DNA from: Acorus gramineus
Taxonomy: Eukaryota > Streptophyta > Magnoliopsida > Acorales > Acoraceae
DNA: 64,000 nucleotides
Assembly: GCA_030737835.1 (NCBI GenBank)
Contig: CM060848.1
Span: 32,235,634 to 32,299,633 of the forward strand
Direction: 5' to 3'
Part shown: one piece after another, positions 24,801 to 38,600 of the stretch
How the letters are laid out: every line of letters starts with the position of its first letter
Numbering within the stretch: position 1 is the first letter of the stretch
Notes under the pieces: generated by a model
Told to the model about the DNA's origin: nothing
The model's input: the letters and a program-made list of their open reading frames with translations, nothing else
Database searches by the model: none
Made by a program: the position numbers and the translations under genes

Positions 24801-27800
24801 AATATGGTTCTGAATATTACACAATCAAAGGACCCAGATGGAGCAGAGGGGGCATCACCCGGAACTGAGGCATCAGCAACAGCAGCACGAGGGGCAGACG
24901 AAGGAGCTCCAACATTGCGAGATCGCATCAAGTGTGGGTACAGAAGAAAACATCTGACTTTTTCATGACCTGTTTTCCTACAGTGGCCACAAGTCACAAT
25001 ATTGCCGCGTCCACGTCCACGACCACGACCACGACCGCGACCACTATCCCCATGGCCGCGAGAGTCATATCCAGAAGTGGCCGCCAATGCCATCTGATCA
25101 CCGAGGGTTCCAGTGGTCGCTGAGGAAGAGATCTGACGGCGATGCTCATCACCCTCAATAATAGCAAATGCCTCGAATAGAGAAGGAAGTGGTGTGGTAT
25201 TCAAGATCTGAACACGAAGAGATTCGAACTCTGATCGAAGGCCCATAAGAAACACATATGTCTGTTGGCGTTGTAGTCGGCCAACCACAATCGTGGCAGC
25301 CTCCTTAGGCAACTCCGAGAGAGGCTCATAGTGGGCAAGTTCCTCCCAACGAGCCTGTAGAAATCCAAAATAATCAGTAACTGATTGGGTACCTTGGGTG
25401 GCCTGGGCAATATCCTTGTACAACTCATAGATCCATGAGTCATTCCTGGCATGACCATAGGTCTTCTTCAACGCAGCCCATAGAGAGTCGACCGTATCAT
25501 GATACATGAACATATTGTAGATCCGGGTCTCCATGGAGTTGAAAAGCCAACCTAGAACCGTACAGTTGTTGATCTCCCACTGATTGAAAGTCGTATCGGT
25601 TTCTGCTGGCTTGTTAATGGTGCCAAGAAGAAGGCCTGACATACCTCGACTACCCAAATATAATCGAACAGAACGCGACCAGGACGGATAATTTCGTCCA
25701 TCAAGAAGCACGGTGGTAATCCGTTGAGCATGAGAATTGTGCCCTAACGGAATGGTGGTGTCCTTGATCTCCACACCCGACAGTGGCGTGGGGTCTTTTG
25801 GCGTTTTGTCCATTGCGAACCTCAAATCTCGACCCGAGAGAGGAAAAGATAATAGAGATCACCACGACCCGTGATGAAAAAAAAATCGTGAAACCCTAGG
25901 GTTTCTTTGTGGCTCTGATACCAAGAAGAAATAAATGGAATAATGTGTATTACGTAATGGAGGTCGAAAGGTCCCTTATATAGTTACAACATGTACAAAC
26001 CCTAAAAACAGAAAAAGACAAAATACCCATGGGGGGCGTTGCCCCCCAACCCCCGGGCCTCCGGGAATAGGCCCAACAACAGGCCTATCCAATAACTCCA
26101 ATAAAGAGTTGGAGGTGGGCTCAATTTATAAAAAATGAAATACACCCACGTGGGTTTTCTATGTTTTTGTTGTACGGAGATGTAACATTTTCTGTAAATT
26201 TTCTTGCAGCATAGAACAAAACGAACCCCTAACATATATAACAGTTGATCAGTATTCACAATTTGTTACTTCCCAGCATCTTATCCAAAAGCTTTCAAGT
26301 GGCAGCTCCACATATTTGTGTTGTGCAGATGCTAATCCATTGCTTCCCACCTACATCTCAGTCCCAATTGGTTCAATCAGAGTCCCAGAATACTCAAATT
26401 TGTAAATCTAATCCTATCAAAAGATTCACATGAAGTACTGTGCAAATTCTTAGTTGTTACAAGAAAAATATATGACATCTAAAGTGTCAATATCAGCTAG
26501 ATGATCATGCTGGTAACTGAGATACATACAAGATGAGCTATATCACACAAGTTATCACTTAGTATAACACTCAGATTTTTTTACAGCAGACAAGTAAATA
26601 TTGTTTACATAATAAACTTAAATCAAACAAAATAATTAATATTTAACTGCTCCGTTCAGGGAATATATGATTATCATCATTATAATTAAAATAATCTGCA
26701 AACCCGTCGGGGAACCAATTCTCCATTTTTTGCTTTATCAATTAAATCTTAAACATTAGAGAAGCGCGTGACTGACCTCTGTCCTACTCATGGGTCTCCT
26801 AGAACGCAGTTGGTTAATTGCATCTTCAGTAGTCCTTGGTGAGATATCTGAGACGAGTAATCCAACACATAATCAATACAAAAAAATGAGGTAATGGAAA
26901 TTAAAAGGCATGCAATGGTTGACGTTTGATAGGGAAATGATGCTTTAAAAGGCCTGCCTTTAGGTGATCCAGAAAAATTGTGATTCTTGTATTCTTGTTC
27001 ATGAATGGTACTCCAACCATCCTGTACATGACATCATCACTTTAGAACTAAAAATAACTTTTAATATCTTGTGTTTTTGACATAATCTTACATCCAAATA
27101 GGATTCCCATATTTCTACTTACCTTGTCAAAGTAATCATGCATGCTTCGGAGGTAGATTTCGTCAAGCATGTCCTTTGGAGGGTTTAGAACATTATGGAA
27201 GAAAATGGTAATAGAATCAAAGTAAAATTGTGGCCGCGGAGAGTTGTGGTCACCATCAAATTTAATGATATTTTTGTCCCCCTGAAAGTTCATTAAGTTA
27301 GATATAAAGAAAGAAAAAAAAACAAATAAGGGACCTGCACATTCGATAATTTGTTTAAGCATCAATGTTTCAAATGGTATTCTCCTATAAATGAAATTCC
27401 ATGCAATGAAGTTCATATAGTTACTAGTAAAATAATCAATATGACAATTTCTCAATTGTCCAGTTCAGTTTTGCTCCTCTTCAGGAAGCAATTATGCAAG
27501 GCTTATATAAGCCACCTCTTTGGGTAAGTTCACAACGATGCAAGCAGATTTTAGAACACTATCAGAGACCAGTGTTGTTTGTGCTGGTTGCCAATATTTT
27601 TAGTTAGATGATGAAAATGGCAGAGGAGGATGGTTGGGTGCATGGGCTTCGTTGTTCAAGAAGGGTATTTCGATCTCTCATGTGCGGTAAGCAGATGACA
27701 CTGCTATTCTTTGTGAGGCGGATGACATTGTCATGGGGGTGTGGTTGGTGTGTCGGTGTTTTGAGGTCCTTTCAGGTTTGGTGATCAATTTCGGGAAATG

Positions 27801-30800
27801 CTCGACGATGGGCATCAATGTGGATAAGGGAGTGGACACATTGCTTGCAAATGTCCTCCAGTGTAAGGTGGAGAGCTTTCCGACCAGATATTTGGGCATT
27901 CCCCTTCATTTGGGGAAATTCACAAAGGAGGAATGGATGTTGTTGATTAACAGATTCAAGCAAATGTTGGAGGGTTCGAAAGGTGGATTTTTTTTGCCTC
28001 AACTACCTCATTTTTTTCTCTTAATTTTTAAGATTCCAAAAGGGATCTTTCAGCAGATTGACAGAATTTGGAAGAGGTTCTATGGAATGTGGTGAGAGAA
28101 AGTGGGGAAAAGGTCCATCTCGTTAAATGAGATACAGTTTGTAGCACAAGGAGGGAGAGGGGCAAGTATTTTGAACTTGGAGGAAATTAATAAGGCTCTT
28201 TTGTGCAAATGGTTGTGGAGGTGGATAAAGGAGAGGGACCAAAACCAAATGTGGTGTCAGGTGGTCAGAGACAAGTACTGGTGCACAGATTTGCAGGTTA
28301 ATTTTTTCCCAGCAGCTTCCTGGTGGTTTGTCTATCATATGGAGAGGTATTAGTAGTTTGGCTGTGGAGTTCAGAGAGGCTATAGGCTGGAAGGTTGGGA
28401 GTGTTGAGAGGATCTTCTTCTGATATGATAGTTGGTGCTGTGAAGAGTCTCTCAAAGCAAAATTTCCAAGGCTGTTTGAGCTGGCATTAGACAACGACAG
28501 GTTGGTTAGTACGCATTGGCACAAGGAGCAGGGGAGTCATTGGGAAGTTCACTCAAGAAGAAATTTGCGGGATGAAGATATGGACATGTATACTTCTTTA
28601 CTTGCTTTGATTCGGGAGATTTCTATCGAGGAGGGTGAACAGGATGAAGTGGTTTGCCCCAACCGAGGTTGGGGATTTCAGTTCGTAGATGCTATGGGTG
28701 GTGGACGAAGGGCAAACCGAGATGTAGAGAAATGGCTATGAAATTGAAAGAGGTGTGGGGGTTTAAATTCCCCTTGAAGGTGGAGGAGTTCTTGTGTTTG
28801 ATATTAGAACAGAATTCTAACACAAGGGCATACAGAGCTATTTTGAGCGCCTGATGAAGGCAGGTCTTGTAGCCTATGCCATGAAGAAGATGAAACCATT
28901 GAGCATCTCTTCATTCCATGTCAGGTGGCGTGTTAGATTTGGGCAAGGATGGAAAATGCTAGGGGTTTAGGGGCTGATTTCACACATTGGAGGGGTTGTG
29001 GTTGGGAGGGCAGCAGATGCAACAGAGAGGGAACAGAAGTGTGAGAGCAAAAATTTCCTTGTCTTTGTGCCTGTGATGGTAGGTCTATATGACTTGCGCA
29101 CAACGATGTTGTCTTAAAGGGTAAGACTTCACATGTAGAAAATGTGTGGGAGTTGGTAGTCCGATTCATTAAAGAGTTGGGAAGGCATTGTGGGGGGACT
29201 TCGATGGTGTTGTATTCAGGGGGTCACATTGTAATTGAGGAGTAACATTTTGTGGGTTGGGAGTTGGGTTTGGGCAATGGTAGATATCTCCTCTACCATG
29301 TCCTAGACTAGGTTTTGTTAGGCGTCTTTGTTCGCTTTATTTTGTATTTTGGCATTCACTTCTCATTTATAAAATTGGGGTGGGGGACGCCTACCGTTAT
29401 TTGAAAAAAGAAAATTGTGAAGAAATTTATTGATAGAAATAACCACGAATTCAATTCATGCAGCATCCTTTGGAATTGCATAAGATTTAATTTGCACCTT
29501 CCCAAGATGATCAGTTCTAAACTCACATTTACACATATCAAAAGCCCTCGCTTTCTCCAAAGTGCCTTGCATAGACAGTATGATGCTCCATTCTCTCTAA
29601 GAAATACTTGAGTTTAACATTTGTTGACTATTTCTTATAGCATGATAATGTATCTGCATCTATTAGTTTTTCAAGTGGATATTACAGCGGAATACCATGT
29701 AACTGGTTTAGATTATTGTTAATTGTAGCATTTCAAATTTTTAGGATATTAGTTGTTTATTCATTTTTAAAAAAAATGAAAAAGAAGGTTTTACTTTGAA
29801 CAGCTTTGCAATATTAAAATTAAATAATCAAAATTTAGGAGACAATTAATAAAAGAAGAATTACAACTAGAATTTCGCAAAACAGAGAAGTACTTACTAC
29901 GTAAGAATCATATATCAGATCAGAATGGTGTGGATGTATAAAATCATCATCATTGGCATGCCCCAATAAAACCGGAACAAAACAACACTTTGCTACCTGT
30001 AAGTACGGCATGGAATAATTGATATTAGGGTCAGTATTGATCGAAATAGTAGTAGAATGGTCCATGAAAAGTGGACAACCCCGTATTTCACAGAAAAGGA
30101 ATCCATATATTAACTATATAATATAGCTCATACATCCTTATTCCAACCTGCTTATGACATAAAAATTTGATATTCGCGTTGGCAAGGGCGGAATCAGAAC
30201 ATTATTTTGGGGTGAGCTGAACTTAATTTTTTTAATAATATGTTTACTCTTATGCTTGGTAGAAAATGCTAAGTAATTTTTTATTAAAACAATAAGTTGA
30301 TATTCAAAATTTATAGAAAAAATCATCAAATATTTAATCAAATAAACAGATTTATAAAGGAATATGATATGTCCAGCACAGTATGCAACCTCATCTGCAG
30401 TCTACACTCGTTTTCCTTTTTTAAAAAAAAATATACACTCGCCCATTGAAATACATAATATTATAAAGAATGAAGTATATACTGAGATGGATACACTAGC
30501 GTAATTATTTCTTTGAAAAAACGATTTAAAAAAAAAAATCCTATATACTACGATAGTACAGTATACACTATGATAGGCAATGTATACCACACTATCGCCG
30601 ATTATAGGCGGTTGGGAGACCGCTTCTAGACTGCAGGACGGGACTATAAAACGGACTAAGTGTATGAGCACTCATTTATAAAATATAACCTATAAATGAA
30701 ATGCTTTTAAAGTCAAGTCTCATGATGTTTTAAAGTATACAAATGAGACATTGACTCATTATATATCTTAATATCATATTGTATTAACAAGTTTCTTATT

Positions 30801-33800
30801 TTATTTTATTTTTTGAAAAAGGTAAGACTCTTGCCATCATCACATTCATTAAAGAAAGTAAGAATACAGGTTTGAATGGGAGATGAGAGGATACAGAAAT
30901 AGAGTAAACCAAATCTTAATTTCATATTGTATTAAAAAATTTCTTAGTTGAAAATATTATTTCGAGTTTAGAGTTGTTGGAGCTTGATCTATTCAAAAAA
31001 CTAGTTTTTTTTTCTTGAAAATTTGGTTTATTAAGAAGATTTGGATTGGTTTAGTAGTTTGATGTTTAGTTTGTTATGATGAGATTTAATTTGTTAGAAT
31101 GAGATTTGATTTTTTATTTAATTATTATTTAACTATTAGAAGAATTAATTTTAAATGATTTATAGTGATTAATGACATCCAAGAATATATCAACACTAGA
31201 AGTAGTTTGGATTGAGACATTCGATATTTCAAGTGATATCAACCTTCCAATGGCCTAATATATTTGATTAAATAAATTTTATGCATAAAATGAAATTTAT
31301 GTAATCTAAAACATAAACATTATAATATATATGTTGATTAAATACAGCCGGCCTAGCCAACCTTATGCTCCACCTCTGCATGTTGGCATTCACTAAATAT
31401 TAAAAGAGTTTCACACAATGCCTCCATATAAAACAAAACATGCCAAGTATACATACAAATATTATTTAATATCATATATCTCTAAATATTTAGGCTGCAC
31501 ACATGGATCTCATTGATCTACTCTCCACACAAATATATGAATAGAAATTTTTCCAATAAACCAAGAGAAAATGCCACTATAACATAAATTATGTGCAACC
31601 ACATCAACACAACTGTCCACGTCCCACATATAAAAGGACATTGTTTCATACTTTCATTGATTTCCACCAATGCGAAGCTCCTGGGAAGGCTCTAATGAGT
31701 CTACTTGTAGAAGGCCTTCCAACTACCACCCTAGAAGCTGATGTTCCACCAACTCTTGCACTTGTCTTCAACGACCATGTCAAAGACGAGAATCTCTAGG
31801 GCAATTAAGGAAAGATGGTGATTCCTTCCTTGCCCTAAAAGAGGAAGAAAATGATACATGGCTACGAAAGGCTTTATTATATATCACATGCACCATCAGC
31901 GAGAGAGTGTATAGAATGATCTTGGATTTTAGGGCTGCGAAAACAGTATCCCAATATCTTGTTAAGAAGCTTAAGTTATGCATTGAACCATGATGCCATA
32001 TACCTCAGATCCCTTCTTCATCCAAGGGTATAGGACTGCATATGAAATTCAGCTTCAAGCTTGAGTTGTGATATGAAATTCAGATCCCTTTTCACATGAT
32101 CGTGTTACCACTAGCGTGGTAACACTAGTGAAGACAGCATTTTCACATTCTCCTGAATCCATGATCGTGTGTCATCGCGTGGCTTGCCCTATCATTAATG
32201 GTGCATGTCATGTAAAAGATCGCCCTACAACATCATGACTCATCATTCTTTACCTTGAGATTAGTAGAGTTCAACAGGCCACGAGCAATTCTCCCTTGTC
32301 GTCATATATGCCATCATCATTCCATGGAGACTCACACACGGGCTTAGGAAATAATTCATCCATGTGGTTGGAACCAATACTTGGTAGTGCGGCTCCCCAA
32401 GTTGTCATCGCTGGACAAGCTTGTTCCTGGAACATCTGGTAATGAAGTGGCTTGAATATTCTGGCCATTAGATCACTCATCCTCTCTGATGGCTTAAATC
32501 AATAAGCTCTTGTGAGGTTGATCTCCATTGCAACAATTTTAGGATTGACGACCTCTCTCACTGCACTTTTAACATGTTCTAGAAATGTTCGTCGTTTGTT
32601 GTGAAGCCCAGGATGGTTGGGGTGGGAGTGAAATCTAATTGATGTTGTTGGGATCATGTCTAAGATCCAGTATATCTACGTTAGATGGATCTTATGGAGT
32701 CATATTGATGTGGATGCCTAATTGATAGGACCCAGTGATTGAAGGGTTATAATCAAGATTGAATCTTACATGAGTGTATGTCTAAGGATTTTATAAATTG
32801 TTGCAGATAGGAATGGATCATAACAGTTTATTGAAATCTGATTTGGTTGTTTCCCTGTAAATATAATCATTGAGGGATGACTGCATGGTAAGACAAAATG
32901 GCTTGGCATGATAGAAAGACAAATATCTATATTTGAGAGTGACAACTAAGAGAGAGAAACTCCGTGAAATTTTGTGAAAAACCAATATATAACGTATAAT
33001 ATTGAATGACACCTACTGGTACTTTAAACTCTATGAGCAAATATTGCCAAAAAAAAAGGCTAAATTTATGTTATTTAATCTACAAGTTTTAGATGATGAG
33101 AAAAAAACACTCTGAAAACAGTGTGACATGATGTGGTCAATATCACTTCATCAAATCAAAGAAAGCTTCAAGAATTGTATAATCATATATTGATTCAATA
33201 TATACACCTTAAAAGTTTCAAGAGTCGCTCCAAGTACCTGAATCGCATTTAGATCCATTATGTCAAAGTTTGCTTTTTTCTTGATAACCTTGCGCATATG
33301 CTGGATAGCAAGCCTCACCTGCACCAAAAAACTCAATAAATAGAAAAACAATTATGTATATTACACACCACTAAAAGATTGCATGAGTAAGAATGATGAA
33401 AGCTTAACAGATGTTAAACCTAAAATGGATTTCTCATTAAAATTGAAAATAGGATTATTTTGATTTTTATTATTTTATTTAATTAATAATTAGTTTAGAT
33501 AACTAGTTTGGGAAAAAAAATTGTCATGTAACTATAGAATTTTATCTATGGATTTGAAGATAAGTTTGTTGGGATATGTTAGACTTAGATGTATTCAGGT
33601 TATTAGGATTATGTTGCTAGGAATATAATGAGTAATTAAAAAGATTAATATATTAGTAGTTGAAAATGAGTCCGATTTAGATAAGACATTATCCCCTCTC
33701 AACAAACTTAAATGCATATCAACAGGCTTCGTTAAAGTTGTAAAATCAATTTAGTTCTATAAAAAAATTATTTATTTGAGTTTGAAAGAGGTCTTTAGGA

Positions 33801-35593
33801 CTCTTTTGGATTTACTTTATGATTTCATTGAAGCAATAGAAGTTTTACAATTTGCCCTATCTCTCTCTCTCTCTCGAAGGTATCTGCTTCTTCTTTGCAT
33901 CATTTGGTATCATAGCTCAAACTTCCGTTTTGGGCGAGATCTAGGCAAGATCCCTACCTCGAGATGGTGGAAGGTCGAGGTGGACCATGGGGTGACGTGA
34001 ATCGTGAAATTAGAGATCCAATTGGAGAGATGTTACAGCATGTGGGAACTCTTGTTGCTGCGATGGGCAACATAAATTAGACCCTTGAGAATCTGCAGGT
34101 GCAAGCCTCCATAGAATGTCAAGGAAGATGGCAAGACCATTCGATTTACTCCACCTCATATTGACGAATAATATAACCATTTGCATTTGAGTACAAACTC
34201 TCTCTAACCCAGAGAGAATGATGCAAATTGAAAACTGGATTGTTCTTTTTTTATTATTTTATTTAACTAACTAACTAAATTTAACCAATATGTGGTCCGC
34301 ATACCCATATGTGGCTACATAAGTGGTTTTTTTTTTTTTTTAGGGCTCGCAAGAATAGAAATTTTTGGAATGCCTTTATTTTATTGAAAGGTAGACCTTA
34401 AGCTTTCTTGGATGTTAGGGTTGCTTTGGAAACTTTATAGCTCGGGAAGTTTTGTCACACCTTCATTATTTTTTTCTTACTTTCTAATTATTAGACATCT
34501 AGGATACAATTATTTCTCAAACCACTATCAACTATACATTTGATGGACTCACTCATTTAACTAATTTGGGTAAGTTATTCTCATTTGACAATATTCAAAA
34601 TCAACAAAACCCATTAGTTAGTTTTTTCATAGGTCTCTATCTTTGCTTAACTTTGTAGATTTATACCAAAAAGCTAATATAGACTTACTTTTATTGGCCA
34701 AATATTTTCTCTAATTTCTAATCAAAATTATTAATCAGATCTACATATTTATCTTGTTATCTGTTGTTTAAAAATCATCATATATTTTTTTATTAATAAA
34801 AACATAAAATCGCATATACTCCCACATATACTCCCATATACCATATATACTCTACGCGGTTCCATAACCACAAGCAAACCGCATACCGCATTTTTAAACA
34901 CTGATTAATTTGGATGATTAGTTTGATATTTTTACCATGTAAGCATAGATTTACATGATTTGGGGTGCCCTCGCACATTTGAAAATTAGGGGATTTATGT
35001 GGTTACTCTCCATTGGCATAGTTCTCACCAAAATTAAAGAGCAAAATGGTTAAATGATGTTGATATATTGTGTATTTGTGTGAGCATTGCGGCGTGAAGG
35101 TGGAAACAAGAGACCATCTAATTTGTAAATATTCCTTTAGCACAAAAATATGGGAGAAGGTGGGAGAGGCTCTCAGCTCTCATTGCACCTCGACCTTGAA
35201 GGAGTGTGGTGGTGGTTTCGAAAATGAAGAAGTAATTCAGCTAAGTTCCAATGGTTGGTTCCTCATGCGGCATGTTGATGCATTTGGCTCACATGCAACG
35301 AAGGAGTTTTCAACACAAAAGATTATATTGGTACTTAGTAGAACACATGGGCAGCGATATCCTTTATTCTTAAAGATTGGGTCACAATCATTTTGGAAGA
35401 GTCAACGCCTCTATTAATTATGGGTAACCAACTAACCATTGGCTTGGGTGATGTAGTTCGGGTGTCATGATATTGGAGTTCTCTCCGGTCTCTTGTAATT
35501 TTTACATTTTCTTCTCCTCTCCTCTCTTTTGTAAGGAGATCCCTCATCTCCTTCTATTCGGGGGTTTTTTCTAATAAGACACTCCTATATTCT

Positions 35594-35624
<31 letters not shown>

Positions 35625-38600
35625 CAAAAAGAAAGGACAATAAAAATTTAAAAAGAATACTCAGGGCTATAAAGTGCCTTTGCTTAAAGAGTCTCTTTCC
35701 ACATTGCACTGGTAAGTCCAACATAAGAACACTGAGTTTGTGAACATAATACAGTTATAGTCACTATAGTTGACATAGCAATAAATTTGATTGAAATCAA
35801 ATGACCAACACAAAATTTTAAATATGACAAATAAATCTATTGGAAAAACCCTTTGATGCTTAATATCAAATGCCGAATTCTTGAATAAAAAACCTGGGAG
35901 AAAAGATGTTATTCAAGAAGAAAACAGAGGAGACAAAAATTAAAAAAGAATACTATGGGCTATATAGTGCCTATGCTATGGGAGTGTCTTTCCACATTGT
36001 ATTGGTAGGCACAACATAAGAACACTGAAATTTGTGAACACAATATAGTTGTAGTCGCGCTATAGTTGACCGTAGCAAAAAATTTGATTAAAATCAAATG
36101 ACCAGCACAGTATTTTAAATGCGACAAATAAATCTATTGGAAAAACCTTTACGCATACATCGAATTCCGGAGACATATAAACACTTTAAGGAGCTCTCAA
36201 TTTGAAAATTATTAAGAGTTTTAATTCTTCAAATAATGAATCTCATTCCAGACACATCTGAACAGACTCATAAGAATGCATTTTATTTTGCAACTCCCAA
36301 CCAGCCCAAATTTTTAATGCATAACAGGAAGGTTCACTTGTCAGGAAGAATTGATGATGCGTAATCACTAAAGGAAAGATACAATGTAATTCTTCTGACT
36401 GTTGAAATCTGTAAAGACAGCAATAATGCTAAACAGTAGATGTAGTGTTCACATGAATAACAGATGTGCTATGGTAATGTACTCACCGTAAATTTTGGTA
36501 ATGGATATTTGTATGTATCTACGAGTTCCATCATCAAGTCCACCAAGTTAGAGAATGGACTATCAAGAACCATTCCTGCGATCGATGGATCCTCAGCTCC
36601 ATACATTAAGCTGTTCGAAAAGAAATTTATGGTTTATGATAAATTGATAACTATTAAATGCACCTATTATCTTACATTGATATTCAAGTGCAAGAAATAA
36701 ATGGATGGGCAACAATGCACTCTTTGTAATGCCTACATCTCTGAAAAATTCAATCCCTTTGTTTAAGCAATTGATGAGATCCTAATAACACATCACAAGA
36801 GATCAGACCTTTGATAAGCAACTGTAGGTTTGGAAGTTGATCGTTGATACATCACCCGTGTTTGGGACACTCGAGATTGAGACAAGAAAAGTGTCCATCC
36901 ATGCTTTAATTCAAGAAGCAGTAAAGATGCACAACATGTATCATTCTTGATGGTAATATTGTCTAGAAACAAAAGGTGTATAATAGTTTGATCTAATCTA
37001 CTTTCTGTAGTTGATAATTAATAACATTACGTCATGAACAACTACAACAAAATACGCACCCAAGGTTTTTCAGGAAACAAAAACATGGGAAGAGAGTGCA
37101 TGAAGACAACCTGGTAACAGCACCCATCGATCGCCCCCATAAACCAATGCATGATACATGTCCATCCTCCCGTAAATGATTAACTACAGCCTTCAGATCA
37201 TCTTTCTGAGAATAAAGGAACACCCATATAAATACACAAGCCATTCACACAGTAGATTCAATGAATGCACCAAAAACTGTAACTTGAATGCAACCAGATC
37301 CATGTATTGCTTGTCAAAAAAAAGACCTTTTAATAAACATCAGTTTATATAGGGATCAATTTGTAATATACCCATCAAAATCTTCACTACAGCAGACTGG
37401 TTTTTACATAACTTATCATAGGGTTTGAATGGCTATTTCTTAGAAGGGGTAAGGAACCATTTTACATAAATAAATTTTTATAGGGGACAACTTTCAATTG
37501 ACTCAAATTAAAAGTGGGGTGAGAAGTGAGAACAGGTGGGGCATGCCAGCTTTAGATGTGACTGTGACGAGCAGGTCATGCACATGTGTTCGGTATTCCA
37601 ACTATAATGATTGCGATTAATTAGCATATAACAGCATCAAAACCTCATAGTTCTTAAGGTCACAGAAGTACCTGCAAACTGTTTTTAATTTAAACCTAGG
37701 GATTCACTTATACAATTAGGTTCTTACTTCATTCCATCCAAGTGTGACATGCTCTCCTTCTGATAGCCCAGATCCTGAAAAGTCAAGTGTGAACACAGTA
37801 ATGTTTGACGGGAGCAGTATAATTGCAGCTTCACTAGCGTCTGTCCTGCATCCACTGCAGAAATGATGATATTCTGTGAGATAATGCATTGAGAAAAACA
37901 AATAGAGATTAATCTACATGGTATGTGCATTTTGGACTTCCATCAATTCCCTTGTACTGAGAGTATGTGTAAAAGTAGAATATGAGAAGAATATATATTA
38001 TTGTATTTAAAAAATTATTGTAAGATGGTTTTCGTGTTTATCTTTGTCGGGCATAATTAATATTCCGGGGTAAATAGCTATCGGTAGTTTTGATAGCCCC
38101 AACCCCCCCTTGGGGTGAAGAATAAACAGAGAATAAGAGAGAATCAAGCAGAACAAGCAAAAAAAAATCTATGGGAGAATAAACTCTGACCTCGATAAGC
38201 TAGAAATAGGTCTGAAAACTATTCTAGGAGGGTGGGTGCTCGAGTTGCTTATCAGGCCTTATCTACGCCAATGGATAAAAATATCTCACCTGACCCTCTC
38301 ACGTACATCCCAAAAAATGTCACATCTATCATATTACACACTTTCTCTCACATTTATTCCCAAACACAAACAATTATAGTTGTCATTTAGAAAGTCATAA
38401 ACTCTTATAAATCTCTTATCCACCACTTATTCTTACTTGATCCAAGGTGAGCCAAACAACAAAAATGTCACTTTTACGTTTCCCAATGAGAATGACAGAA
38501 AAAGCAACACAAAATTTTGTTTATTATTCATGGATTGTTATTTATCCTAGTAAAGCTATCAGGGTTGAATAACTCAATGACACACCCAAACAGGGTTCAG

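Larger units (their letters stand above)
21260..26103 (-). mobile_element. Full-length Ty1/Copia LTR retrotransposon (4,844 bp) in intron 11
   Basis: Two short LTRs (21260-21455 and 25924-26103) bound the element, flanked by a perfect 5-bp target duplication AAGAG (21255-21259, 26104-26108). Reading on the minus strand, the 5' LTR is followed directly by TGGTATCAGAGCC, the initiator-Met tRNA primer-binding site, then gag and pol in Copia order (protease, integrase, reverse transcriptase, RNase H), and a purine-rich tract ending GAGGGGGAG before the 3' LTR. The LTRs differ by three substitutions and one 16-bp length difference, so insertion is recent. Two small frameshifts break the polyprotein. 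It is in the same orientation as the host gene. Confidence 0.95.

Noticed and set aside
32271-32480. 69-codon minus-strand frame with mixed composition
   Set aside because: It sits in hydrolase intron 7 without splice support or recognisable motifs; kept only as a note of possible transposon debris.
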